A stretch of 64,000 nt of DNA from assembly GCF_042663225.1 (NCBI RefSeq), contig NZ_JBHTAA010000001.1, forward strand, positions 930,001 to 994,000. The letters run 5' to 3'. Made by a program: the position numbers and the translations under genes. Below are positions 6,668 to 17,084 of this stretch, in pieces (within the stretch, counting starts at the first letter, position 1; every line of letters begins with the position of its first letter). The notes under the pieces were generated by a model. The model was not told the origin of the DNA. It saw nothing but the letters and a program-made list of their open reading frames with translations, and did no database searches. This stretch comes from Haloferax namakaokahaiae (lineage in GTDB: Archaea > Halobacteriota > Halobacteria > Halobacteriales > Haloferacaceae).

Positions 6668-7363
6668 ATGATACGAACGACGGACGACGACGGGCTTCGC
6701 GTCGTCACCATCGACCGGCCGAGTCGGCGCAACGCGCTCCGCCCGCAGGACCTCGAAGCGCTCGATACGGCCATCACAGAAGCCGAGACACCAGTTGTCC
6801 TGCTTCAGGGCGCGGGCGAGGCGTTCTGTGCCGGTGCCGACCTCGACAGCGTCGCCGACCTTTCCGACCCCGAGTCGTTCGCCCGATTGGGTCAAAAGGT
6901 CGCTTCGACCATCGAATCCTCACCAGCGGTCGTCGTCGCCGGAATCGACGGCCCGGCGCGTGGCGGCGGGGTCGAACTCGCGCTCGCCTGCGACGTTCGC
7001 GTCGCCACCCCGTGGGCCACACTGGGCGAACCGGGCGTCAAACTCGGTCTCTTCGGGGCGTGGGGAGGAACGGTTCGGCTCCCGCGAATCGTCGGTGAGG
7101 GCCACGCACTCGAATTCTCGCTCTCCGGGCGCGTGGTCGATGCCGACGAAGCGCTCCAGATGGGTCTCGTCTCGCGCATCGAGGACGACCCTCGAACCGT
7201 CGCCGACGAAATCGCCGCCAACGACCACCGGTCGCTCCAGGTGATCAAAGCGCGGCTCAGAGACCGAGGTCCCGATGCCGACCGATTCGAAGCCGAAGCC
7301 GCGAGCTTCGGTGAGCTACATCGTGCGAACGTCGAAGATATCGCGTCGAGTCGTGAGAAGTAG
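6668..7363 (+). CDS. Enoyl-CoA hydratase/isomerase family protein
   Basis: A 231-aa crotonase-fold protein. Family members hydrate or isomerise acyl-CoA thioesters through an oxyanion hole. The hallmark AFCAGADLDSV (about residues 55-65) and GPARGGGVELALACDVRVA (about 97-115) supply the two oxyanion-hole loops. The first Glu expected of a true hydratase is not obvious in the GLFGAWGG region, so the exact reaction (hydratase, isomerase or other) is open. It is slightly shorter than the usual 255-260 aa. The ATG at 6668 sits 60 bp from the divergent neighbour. It ends 23 bp before the convergent nadE. Confidence 0.9.
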   Translation: MIRTTDDDGLRVVTIDRPSRRNALRPQDLEALDTAITEAETPVVLLQGAGEAFCAGADLDSVADLSDPESFARLGQKVASTIESSPAVVVAGIDGPARGGGVELALACDVRVATPWATLGEPGVKLGLFGAWGGTVRLPRIVGEGHALEFSLSGRVVDADEALQMGLVSRIEDDPRTVADEIAANDHRSLQVIKARLRDRGPDADRFEAEAASFGELHRANVEDIASSREK

Positions 7364-7386
7364 TCGAAGTTGCGTTACTGAGCGGC

Positions 7387-8217
7387 TTACAGCGAGAGCG
7401 CGTCCGGCGCGGGCGGCATCGAACGCTTGTGTTCGCTGCGTTCGACCAGTTCGACCACTCTGTCGATTTGCTCGGCGGTCACGCCGAGGTGGCGACTCGT
7501 CACCGACTTCGTGAGCGGGCCATCGACGTGGAGTGCGAGAATTGCGTCGAGCACGTCGTAGGTGAGACCGAGTTCCGCTTCGTCGGTCTGGCCCGACCAC
7601 ATCTCGGCCGACGGCGTCTGCATCACGAGGTCCTCGGGGACGCCGACGTGGGCGGCGAGTTGGCGAACTTGCTGTTTGTAGAGATTTCCAATCGGGTTGC
7701 AATCGACGGCTTGGTCGCCGTACTTCGTGAAGTAGCCCGTCATCGCTTCGGCGCGGTTGCCCGTCCCGAGGACGATGCGGTTCTCGTGGTTGGCGACGAA
7801 GTAGTTGAGCACGCCGCGGGTGCGAACGTAGACGTTCCCGGCGGCCATGCGGTCGTCGGCCGCTTCGGGGAACACGTCGAAGAACGCCTCCGCGATGGGC
7901 TGAATCTCCACCACGTCGTAGGCGATTTCGAGTTGCTGGGCGACACCCTCGGCGTCGCTCATCATGTCTTCGGCGTTCGCCACGCTCGGCATCACCAGCC
8001 CGTGGACGTTCTCCTTCCCGAGTGCTTCGACGGCGAGGAAGGCGGTGAGCGTCGAGTCGATACCGCCCGACAGCCCGATGACGGCACCCTCGGCGCCGGC
8101 GGCTTCGACGGTGTCGGCGATGAACGAGGTGATGTGTTCGCGGTGGGCTTCGAGTTCCTCGTCGGACAGACGGAGGTCCAGCGGGGCGTCCGCGGAGAGG
8201 ATGTCGGCTTCTGACAT
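7387..8217 (-). CDS. nadE: NH3-dependent NAD+ synthetase
   Basis: A 276-aa enzyme that converts nicotinate adenine dinucleotide to NAD+ using ATP and ammonia, the last step of NAD synthesis. The PP-loop SGGIDST at residues 50-56 binds ATP pyrophosphate. GTGNRAE and KYGDQAVDCNPI are the conserved NaAD-binding and catalytic stretches. No glutaminase domain is fused, so it uses free ammonia. I use the ATG at 8217 (MSEAD); nine more codons are open upstream. The nicotinate phosphoribosyltransferase at the window's right edge belongs to the same pathway. Confidence 0.96.
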   Translation of the reverse strand: MSEADILSADAPLDLRLSDEELEAHREHITSFIADTVEAAGAEGAVIGLSGGIDSTLTAFLAVEALGKENVHGLVMPSVANAEDMMSDAEGVAQQLEIAYDVVEIQPIAEAFFDVFPEAADDRMAAGNVYVRTRGVLNYFVANHENRIVLGTGNRAEAMTGYFTKYGDQAVDCNPIGNLYKQQVRQLAAHVGVPEDLVMQTPSAEMWSGQTDEAELGLTYDVLDAILALHVDGPLTKSVTSRHLGVTAEQIDRVVELVERSEHKRSMPPAPDALSL

Positions 8218-8366
8218 GGAGACGGATTGGGACCGGAGGGGCAAATAGTCACTCGTTGGCGAGGAATGCTGGACGGGCGTCCAATTATTGGACAGAATGT
8301 GGTCAGTGAAGCGCTATGTTCAAGTGTCAGCGCGGTCTACGAGTTTTTGCTCAGTTCCAGAGCATT

Positions 8367-9091
8367 GAGCGCCGATGTGTTGTCGAACGAAGTGAGACAA
8401 TGCTCGGGGCGAACGAAGTGAGCGCCGATGGTCCAATGGTAGGACACGAGCTTCCCAAGCTCGAAGTCCGGGTTCAATTCCCGGTCGGCGCATTTCTGTC
8501 GAACGGAGTGAGACGAAATGCGCTCCGGAGGGAATCTGAACCCTGCCAGTCGCAGCCGACGAGCGAAGCGAGGAGGACCGTCTGGCTCAGGTTCAATTCC
8601 CGGTCGGCGCACTCCCTGTGGTCGTTTGCCGACCGACCTTCGCAAACCTTCGGTTTGCTCAGTCCCGGTCGGCGCATCTTCTGAACGGAACCAGACGAGG
8701 AGCCGAAGGCTTCGAGTCCCGCGGAGTGAAGAGATGCGGCCCAAAGGGAATTGAATCAAGGAGCGACCGCAAGGGAGCGACTGGGGTTCAATTCCCGATG
8801 AAACCTCGTTTCATCAACGCCCCGCTCACACTGTTCGCGGGATTCCCGGTCGGCGCACTTCCGGCGAAGCTTCGCTTCGCCGACGTACCACTCGCCGTAC
8901 TCGTGGTACTCCCTGCGGTCGTTTGCCGACCGACCTTCGCAAACCTCCGGTTTGCTCAGTCCTGACGAGACGCTGTCTCGTCAACGTTCACTTCGTTCCA
9001 CTCAATGAACTCCCGGTCTGCTCGTATTCGTAGACGAAATACGGTTGTCAGCTACCGTTTCCGCTGTTCAGAAGTAGTTGATTGCTCTTGC
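8367..9091. repeat. Cluster of broken tRNA-Gly copies and direct repeats, no gene seen
   Basis: About 600 bp downstream of tRNA-Gly holds no credible gene but many fragments of the tRNA. A 22-bp copy of its 3' end is at 8590-8611, a 14-bp copy at 8663-8676, a 16-bp copy at 8842-8857 and a partial T-arm near 8784-8796. A copy of the 5' end (GAGCGCCGATG) is upstream at 8367-8377. A 54-bp near-identical direct repeat occurs at about 8611-8664 and 8909-8962. Short GAACGAAGTGAGC-type repeats, common in haloarchaea, are scattered at 8384-8523. It looks like footprints of repeated integration and loss at one tRNA. Confidence 0.7.
8422..8492 (+). tRNA. tRNA-Gly (CCC anticodon)
   Basis: A full cloverleaf with a perfect 7-bp acceptor stem (GCGCCGA/TCGGCGC), anticodon stem CGAGC/GCTCG, anticodon loop TTCCCAA with anticodon CCC, T-loop TTCAATT and discriminator A. 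No intron or encoded CCA. Its last bases are also the left arm of a 9-bp inverted repeat (8488-8496 with 8515-8523). Broken copies of its ends surround it. Confidence 0.95.
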
Positions 9092-9265
9092 TTACGCTGC
9101 TCTCGTCGCAAAGAGCGCCACGGTTGTTGGAAGTACCGCCACTACTATCGCTGCGGCCACAGTTGGCATGTCGGCAGCACCATACCCTGCGACAGAGGTC
9201 GTTCCAGCAATCACCGCGAGTAGTACGAGTCCAATATCGATACGTAGCCGGAGGGCTGCGTCCAT
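9092..9265 (-). CDS. Small two-helix membrane protein, 57 aa
   Basis: A short protein with two hydrophobic helices (about residues 10-28, DIGLVLLAVIAGTTSVAG, and 35-53, TVAAAIVVAVLPTTVALF) joined by a GYGAADMP turn. The ATG at 9265 follows an AT-rich stretch (9266-9300) suited to a promoter. Codon use is somewhat less GC-biased than the neighbours. No family recognised. Confidence 0.5.
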   Translation of the reverse strand: MDAALRLRIDIGLVLLAVIAGTTSVAGYGAADMPTVAAAIVVAVLPTTVALFATRAA

Positions 9266-9390
9266 GAAAGCAGATAAACAGATTATTTTGAATAGTTACT
9301 GATTTCTGAACTATCGACTAGCGCATCGTCTGCACTGCAAGCACGCATGATATCGAACACAACGCTCCTCTTGACCGCTTCGGACTCTCC

Positions 9391-9564
9391 TCAAAAAAAC
9401 AAATCCTGCACGTCCTCGACCTCACCGGGACCGGACCGAAACACCGGCGTGTGCGCGCGCTGGCGGACCTGCGAGTGGCGGTCGATGGCGTCGTCGAATT
9501 CGAGAATCGCCCGTTCGACGTCGCGTGCGAACGCATCGAGTTCGTCGTGGAGGTCCTCGGCCAT
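9391..9564 (-). CDS. Small acidic helical protein, 57 aa
   Basis: The sequence begins MAEDLHDELDAFARDVERAI and continues as an amphipathic helix, ending DVQDLFF before TGA. It is too short for a recognised domain. The ATG at 9564 lies 51 bp after the stop of the 96-aa zinc-ribbon membrane protein, so the two may be co-transcribed. A run of T follows the last codons on the coding strand (complement of the A-run at 9392-9400), which could act as terminator. Confidence 0.5.
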   Translation of the reverse strand: MAEDLHDELDAFARDVERAILEFDDAIDRHSQVRQRAHTPVFRSGPGEVEDVQDLFF

Positions 9565-9615
9565 ACCAATCGGTAGTGACGAGTGGGTAAAACGGAATCG
9601 ACTGCAAAAGACGGG

Positions 9616-9906
9616 TCAGTGAATCCGGCCGGTGCAGTTCCAACAGAGGTCGAACGTCGGGTCGGGTTCGTTTTCGGTCCCGCAGTGAGGGCAAATACGC
9701 TCGCCGGTCGGCGTGCGACGAACCCCCGTGCGGTCGTCGAAGGGAACTGCGAGTTCAGGATGACCGTACCGCTCGGTTCGGTCACTGTCACGCCCCACGC
9801 CCTCTCCCATCGTCGGCTCACCGCTCGTGACGAGGTAGCGGTAGACCAACAGCTGGAGGAGGGTCAAGCCGAGGGCGTAGACCACAATCCATCCCCACGT
9901 ATCCAT
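9616..9906 (-). CDS. Membrane-anchored zinc-ribbon protein, 96 aa
   Basis: An N-terminal transmembrane helix (residues 6-26, WIVVYALGLTLLQLLVYRYL) anchors a polar linker and a C-terminal rubredoxin-like zinc ribbon, CPHC at about 72-75 and CWNC at about 88-91. This layout of one helix plus one ribbon is common among haloarchaeal proteins of unknown function. The AT-rich stretch at 9925-9936 (minus-strand ATTATAG) is a good TATA box about 25 bp before the ATG. A regulatory or assembly role at the membrane is possible; nothing more specific can be read. Confidence 0.8.
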   Translation of the reverse strand: MDTWGWIVVYALGLTLLQLLVYRYLVTSGEPTMGEGVGRDSDRTERYGHPELAVPFDDRTGVRRTPTGERICPHCGTENEPDPTFDLCWNCTGRIH

Positions 9907-10021
9907 GTCATGATGTACGTTAGCACGCTATAATTGTTCTTCGGTTAGCCAGCGGATTCGGCAGAAAAACGACGGCGAAAGCCCGCTCCCGATGAGAATA
10001 TTTTCAGCGACGAGTAGTCGT

Positions 10022-10939
10022 TTATTCCGACCGATGTGGCTTGACCGGACCACCGAGCGTTCGGCCGAACTCGTCGAACGCGTCGAGGTCGTCGGGGAGG
10101 GTGTACGGAATCTCTCGTTCGTCGGCGCGTTTCTCGCCGCCGGCGTCGAGCGGTTCGGCCACGTCTTCGAATCCGGGCTTGATGCGAACGCTCTTGGCGG
10201 GCGCGCCGACGACGACGTGGTGGTCCGGAACGTCGCCTTGGACGATGGAGCGAGCGCCGACGATGGCGTTCTCGCCGACGACGGTGCCGGCGTTGACCAT
10301 GGCGTCGAAGGTGACCCGCGCGTCGTCACGAATCTCGGTGTGGTAGTTTCGGACCTCGGTCTGGTCCACCACGTCGTGCGAGTGGGTGTAGATGTGCGCG
10401 CCGTCGGAGATGGAGACGCGGTCGCCGATGGTGAGTTTCCCGCGGTCGTCGAGGTGGACGTCGTCGTGGATGACGGTGTTGTCGCCGATAGAGATGTTGT
10501 GGCCGTAGGAGAAGGTGACGCCCTTGAAGATACGGAGGTTGTCGCCGGCGTCTTCGAACAGGTGATTGGCGAGCATCTGACGGAACCGAAGCGCGAAATC
10601 GACGTTGTCGGCCATGGGTGTCGCGTCGAACTGTCGCCAGAGCCACTGGAGGTGTTTCGAGCGTTTGAACTGCTCCTCGTCCTTCTCGGCGTAGTACTCT
10701 GCTTCGAGCGTGGCGTTGCACGGGTCGTACCCCTGCAATCGGACTTTGGTCGCCGGCGAGACAGGCTTTCCCGACTGCCAGCGCTCCCACGCCTCGCGGT
10801 CGCCGAACAGGTCGATAAGCGTGTCTCGAACAACGAGACACGTATCTTCGTCCGAGTCGAGGCGACCGTCTACCTCGTCGATGAAGGCTCGCAACCCTTC
10901 TTCGGCGTCCTCCGGAAGCGAAACGTGGACCTTTGTCAT
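10022..10939 (-). CDS. Hexapeptide-repeat (left-handed beta-helix) acyltransferase
   Basis: A 305-aa protein whose C-terminal half (about residues 130-255) is made of isoleucine-patch hexapeptide repeats (ISIGDNTVIHDDVHLDD, LTIGDRVSISDGA, AIVGARSIVQGDV), the fold of maltose, galactoside and serine O-acetyltransferases. The catalytic His is probably in the HIYTHSHD stretch. The N-terminal 120 residues are a helical extension rich in acidic residues not seen in the small sugar acetyltransferases. It lies divergently to the GH68 gene, so a role in modifying a sugar or polysaccharide is attractive but inferred. The acceptor cannot be named. Confidence 0.85.
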   Translation of the reverse strand: MTKVHVSLPEDAEEGLRAFIDEVDGRLDSDEDTCLVVRDTLIDLFGDREAWERWQSGKPVSPATKVRLQGYDPCNATLEAEYYAEKDEEQFKRSKHLQWLWRQFDATPMADNVDFALRFRQMLANHLFEDAGDNLRIFKGVTFSYGHNISIGDNTVIHDDVHLDDRGKLTIGDRVSISDGAHIYTHSHDVVDQTEVRNYHTEIRDDARVTFDAMVNAGTVVGENAIVGARSIVQGDVPDHHVVVGAPAKSVRIKPGFEDVAEPLDAGGEKRADEREIPYTLPDDLDAFDEFGRTLGGPVKPHRSE

Positions 10940-11097
10940 TGCACCGTGATTTGGTGGCAGTGTTCATATGGGTTCGGTTGTGCGAACCCTGCGTCAGCGT
11001 GCCTGCTGGCAATATTCGCTGGTTTCAGCCGTTTTCTCCGGGAGCCGTCCGGTTCGAATGGTGAAACCTAACTCCCCGCGCCGAAGTTAATTCGGAT

Positions 11098-12429
11098 ATG
11101 AGTGAAGATGCCGCCGGAGACACGCCCGCGTGGACGCGAGAACACGCCGCAGGTCTCCGCCGCGACGACTCGAACGTCGCACCCATCATCTACCCGCCAG
11201 AGGAGCGAATCGACGAGGACCTGCACATCTGGGACACGTGGTTCCTCCGCAACCGCGACGGCTCTATCGCCGAAATCGACGGCTATCGCGTCATCTTCTC
11301 GCTGACCTCGCCGTCGAATCTCCTGCCGGGGAAACGCCACGACGTGGCGACCATCCGCTACTTCTACTCGCAGGACGGCGAACACTGGACCACCGGTGGC
11401 ACCGTCTTCGACGGCGACACGCTCGGCCAGCGCCAGTGGGCCGGGTCGGCGATGTACGACCCCGAGGGCGACGAGGGCGAGATTTACTTCTACTATACCG
11501 CCGCGGGCGAAGACGGCGCTGACGAACTGACCTACACCCAGCGACTCGCACTCGCAACCGGCGGGACAGTCTCCACCGACGGCGGTCTCTCCGAAGGAGG
11601 GGCCTCGTCGGATGTCCCATCCGACAGCGGATTCAGTATCGAGGGACCGTGGGACCACCAAATCCTCCTCACGCCCGACGGCGACTGGTACGAGCGCGAG
11701 GACCAGTCCCGCGGGATGATTTACACCTTCCGCGACCCGTGGTTCTTCGAAGACCCCGAATCGGGTGAGACCTACCTGCTCTTCGAGGCTAACACGCTCG
11801 TTCCCGAAGGAACCGGCGCGTGCGACGACCCCGTCTGGGAGGAGTTCAACGGCAGTATCGGCATCGCCCACTCGCCGACGGGCGACCCGACGGAGTTCGA
11901 ACTTCGCCCGCCGCTCCTCGACGCCGTCTGTGTGAATCAGGAACTCGAACGCCCGCACCTCGTCGTCCGCGACGGTACCTACTACCTCTTCATCTCCAGC
12001 CACGTCCACACGTTCGCCCCCGAACTGGAGGGGTACGACGCCCTCTACGGCTTCGTCGCCGACGACTTGCAGGGCGAGTACGAACCCCTCAACGGCCACG
12101 GGATGGTGCTGACCAACCCCGCCAACGCACCGTTCCAAGCCTACTCGTGGCTGGTCTACGACCACGGCGACGAGTTGCTCGCCTCGTCTTTCTTCAACTA
12201 CTTCGACTACAACCGCCCGAATCTGGACGACGTGTCGCTCCTCCCCGAAGACGAGCAGATGCGTCGCTTCGGCGGGACCCTCGCGCCGACTGTGCGACTC
12301 GGCCTCGACGGCAAGCAGACGAACGTCATCGACACCCTCGACCACGGCCACTTGCCACTCCAGCGTGAGGCATTACCGAAGTCGTGGTGGGACGCAGAAT
12401 CGAAAGACGGCGGCGACGGCTACTACTGA
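11098..12429 (+). CDS. GH68 family enzyme (levansucrase/inulosucrase type)
   Basis: A 443-aa GH68 protein. Family members split sucrose and transfer fructose to a growing fructan or to water. The three catalytic residues are in place: nucleophile D46 in IWDTW, transition-state stabiliser D213 in the RDP motif (TFRDPWFFED), and acid/base E284 in QELERPHL (the DEIER equivalent). The five-bladed propeller length matches the compact archaeal forms. No Sec or Tat signal peptide is present, since the N-terminus is acidic and polar up to the catalytic strand. The gene faces the GH32 gene tail to tail, 26 bp apart, pointing to joint sucrose or fructan metabolism. Levan versus inulin specificity cannot be read. 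Confidence 0.93.
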   Translation: MSEDAAGDTPAWTREHAAGLRRDDSNVAPIIYPPEERIDEDLHIWDTWFLRNRDGSIAEIDGYRVIFSLTSPSNLLPGKRHDVATIRYFYSQDGEHWTTGGTVFDGDTLGQRQWAGSAMYDPEGDEGEIYFYYTAAGEDGADELTYTQRLALATGGTVSTDGGLSEGGASSDVPSDSGFSIEGPWDHQILLTPDGDWYEREDQSRGMIYTFRDPWFFEDPESGETYLLFEANTLVPEGTGACDDPVWEEFNGSIGIAHSPTGDPTEFELRPPLLDAVCVNQELERPHLVVRDGTYYLFISSHVHTFAPELEGYDALYGFVADDLQGEYEPLNGHGMVLTNPANAPFQAYSWLVYDHGDELLASSFFNYFDYNRPNLDDVSLLPEDEQMRRFGGTLAPTVRLGLDGKQTNVIDTLDHGHLPLQREALPKSWWDAESKDGGDGYY

Positions 12430-12455
12430 CTCGGGCTCTCGGTACTGATCTCTCG

Positions 12456-14780
<2,325 letters not shown>

Positions 14781-14836
14781 TCAGTCCGCGAGAACGAAAC
14801 ACACGCCCTAAGTCACCCGCCTGCTAACGCCAAGGC

Positions 14837-15910
14837 ATGCACTACCGCGAACTCGGCTCGTCTGGTGTCGAAGTTAGCGAGGTCGGCTTCGGCGCGTGGG
14901 TCGTCGGAACCGACTGGTGGGGTGACCGCTCCGATGACGACTCCATCGAGATGATTCACCACGCTATCGACCAGGGAATCAACTTCTTCGATACGGGTGA
15001 CGTGTACGGGATGGGTCACTCCGAGGAAGTCGTCGGCGAGGCCCTCGCCGACTACCGCGACGAGGTGACCGTCGCCACGAAGATTGGCTACGACTTCTAC
15101 AACAACCCGCAGGCCGGTCACGGCGAGTTGCCCAAGGAAATCTCGGGCGAGTGGGTCCGCGAAGCGACCGAGAAGAGCCTCGAACGCCTCGACATGGAGT
15201 ACGTGGACCTCCTGCAACTCCACAACGCGAACGTGGACGAGGTGACGCCGGACGTGCTCGAAGCGCTGGACGAACTCAAAGAAGAAGGTCTCATCAAGGC
15301 GACTGGCTGGGCGCTCGGCCCGTCTATCGGCTGGTTGGCCGAAGGCGACACGGCCATCACCGAGGAGTTCGACGCGCTCCAAATCGTCTGGAACATGTTC
15401 GAACAGGACGTCGGCGACCACTTCCTCGACACCATCGAAGAGACCGGGTCCGCGACGAGTCTCATCGCTCGCGTCCCGCACTCTTCGGGTCTCCTGAACG
15501 AGCAGGTTCGCCCCGAGACGGAACTCGGCGCGGGCGACCACCGCGGTTTCCGCCCCGACGAGTGGTACGAGACGGGCTGGGAGAAACTCGAAACCCTCCG
15601 CTTCCTCGAACGCGATGGCGAGCGTTCGATGGCACAGGCGTCTATCGCCTACCTCCTCGGCTTCGACGCCACCGCGGCCGTCACACCCACCTTCCGCACG
15701 AAGGACGACATCGACGAGTGGGCCGCCGCCAGCGACGTACCGAAGCTCTCCGACGAGGAGATGCAGCGCGTCGCAGACCTCTATGCCGACAACTTCGGCA
15801 TCGACCGCTTCGACGGGATGGACTCGCTCCGCTCGTCGGTCGATGGCGAGGACATCCGCGAGGCCGGACTCGACAAGCGCGTGGCGAAGGGCGCTCGCAA
15901 CGAAGCCTGA
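14837..15910 (+). CDS. Aldo/keto reductase
   Basis: A 357-aa TIM-barrel NAD(P)H-dependent oxidoreductase. The catalytic tetrad is present: Asp in NFFDTGDVYG (with its Tyr), Lys in VATKIGYD and His in LLQLHNANV. The family reduces aldehydes and ketones of sugars and small metabolites. The C-terminal 60 residues (KLSDEEMQRV and onward) extend beyond the usual AKR end. The gene is followed immediately by a 55-aa membrane protein with no gap, an operon pair. Its placement beside GH68/GH32 suggests sugar metabolism, but the substrate is unknown. Confidence 0.93.
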   Translation: MHYRELGSSGVEVSEVGFGAWVVGTDWWGDRSDDDSIEMIHHAIDQGINFFDTGDVYGMGHSEEVVGEALADYRDEVTVATKIGYDFYNNPQAGHGELPKEISGEWVREATEKSLERLDMEYVDLLQLHNANVDEVTPDVLEALDELKEEGLIKATGWALGPSIGWLAEGDTAITEEFDALQIVWNMFEQDVGDHFLDTIEETGSATSLIARVPHSSGLLNEQVRPETELGAGDHRGFRPDEWYETGWEKLETLRFLERDGERSMAQASIAYLLGFDATAAVTPTFRTKDDIDEWAAASDVPKLSDEEMQRVADLYADNFGIDRFDGMDSLRSSVDGEDIREAGLDKRVAKGARNEA

Positions 15911-16078
15911 ATGCGAGTTCGTAAGTTCGTCGCACTGACGGCCGTCGCGCACGTCGCCCTCGCGGCGCTCGTCAAACGTGACGCCAGCAAGCGAGGAGTG
16001 GACGCCTGTCCGTGGGTCGGGGCGACGCTCCTCACCGGCGTGGTCGGCGCGCTCGGCTACGTGTTGCGCGGTCGCTGA
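15911..16078 (+). CDS. Small membrane protein, 55 aa
   Basis: The ATG follows the TGA of the aldo/keto reductase with no spacing. The protein has a basic start (MRVRKF) and two hydrophobic stretches (about residues 7-20 and 35-52), with a short KRDASKRGVDAC loop between. Its immediate coupling to the reductase and good codon use support it as real. Function unknown. Confidence 0.6.
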   Translation: MRVRKFVALTAVAHVALAALVKRDASKRGVDACPWVGATLLTGVVGALGYVLRGR

Positions 16079-16123
16079 CGAACCGACCGAACACTTTTCG
16101 CGCGAAGTTGTGAACACGGAGAC

Positions 16124-16534
16124 ATGTCTTCGCTCGATACCCTCCGCGAGCATGGATTCGGCACGTTCGTCGAGACACATCCTCTCCAATTCGGACTCGC
16201 TGTTGGTCTCTTTGTCGGCGTCTTCGCATTCTTCAACGGTGGGTCACCAACGGCCGCCTTTTTCGGATTTTTCGTCGTCGGGAGTCTCCTCGCACTCGTC
16301 TACTCCTACACCTCTGTTTTCTTCCGAGCGGCCCACAGCGTCGCCGAATCGTACACGACCACTGACGAGGCGGACCCGAATCGTGCGCTCCACCAACTCC
16401 GCGAACGGTATGCGAAAGGAGAACTGAGCGAAGCCGAGTTCGAGCGCAAACTGGAGCAGTTGCTCGAAACCGAGACGCGTGCGGCCGCCGAAGACCACCT
16501 GACTCGGCGCGAGACCGACCTCGCAACCGAGTAG
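16124..16534 (+). CDS. Membrane protein with C-terminal SHOCT domain
   Basis: A 136-aa protein. Two transmembrane helices (about 22-40 and 45-66) are followed by a short linker and a C-terminal SHOCT helix pair (ALHQLRERYAKGELSEAEFERKLEQLLE, residues 87-114), a small module thought to mediate oligomerisation or bind other proteins. A second SHOCT protein of similar layout is at 54925-55305. The ATG at 16124 is 46 bp after the previous gene. Function unknown. Confidence 0.82.
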   Translation: MSSLDTLREHGFGTFVETHPLQFGLAVGLFVGVFAFFNGGSPTAAFFGFFVVGSLLALVYSYTSVFFRAAHSVAESYTTTDEADPNRALHQLRERYAKGELSEAEFERKLEQLLETETRAAAEDHLTRRETDLATE

Positions 16535-16578
16535 CCAGACCAAAAGAGAGATACTGGCTGAGTGGTTGTCCTCCGATA

Positions 16579-16830
16579 ATGAAACCCGGATTTCTCGAGC
16601 TGCTCCCGGAACTCGTCGAACTCGTCATCTTCGGTCTCGGCAGTCTCGGCCTCTCTATCGCCGGCGCGTACGTCGAGCGATTCGCCTTCCTGACGGTCAC
16701 CGGTGGCGACGTCCAACTCGGCGCGTGGGCCCTCGTCATGGGCGCGGCGATGCTCTACTTCGCCTACCTCCTCGGCACCGACAAGGCGTACCCGAAACTG
16801 CGGGCGGTGCAGACGGCGCTGGCAGAGTAG
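16579..16830 (+). CDS. Small two- or three-helix membrane protein, 83 aa
   Basis: A hydrophobic protein with helices at about residues 12-32 (LVELVIFGLGSLGLSIAGAY) and 48-65 (LGAWALVMGAAMLYFAYLLG), and a short charged C-terminus. It sits 45 bp after the SHOCT gene on the same strand, so it is likely in the same transcript. No family recognised. Confidence 0.7.
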   Translation: MKPGFLELLPELVELVIFGLGSLGLSIAGAYVERFAFLTVTGGDVQLGAWALVMGAAMLYFAYLLGTDKAYPKLRAVQTALAE

Positions 16831-16896
16831 TTAGAAAACGGATTTTCGAAGCAACGAATCGAACCGCGAGTCGAAACTCCGAACGCGGGTTCCGAA

Positions 16897-17084
16897 GTTA
16901 CGCGAGGAACACGTGTCGCGGGCGGTCCGCCAACACCCACACGCCACCTTTTGCTGCGCTCGCGCTGCTCGCTGGCAAAATCTGGACCAAAAGGCTCGTC
17001 ACCCCCTGCAGGGGTTCCTCGCCCCGCTCCCGATGGTCGCGGGCGTTACGCGAGGAACACGTGCCGCGGGCGGTCCGCCAAGAC
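16897..17084. repeat. Duplicated 3' end of pitA (38/40 bp identical), 148 bp apart
   Basis: The last 40 bases around the pitA stop codon (17045-17084) recur at 16897-16936 with two mismatches and in the same orientation. The 108 bp between contains an inverted repeat, TTTTGC near 16970 with GCAAAA near 16996. It looks like an old target-site duplication or a slipped duplication that moved the pitA stop; no transposase is present. Confidence 0.7.

Noticed and set aside
9318..9821. 167-codon minus-strand open frame
   Set aside because: Overlaps a zinc-ribbon membrane protein and a small helical protein in better frames; composition is atypical (Arg/Ser/Thr-rich).
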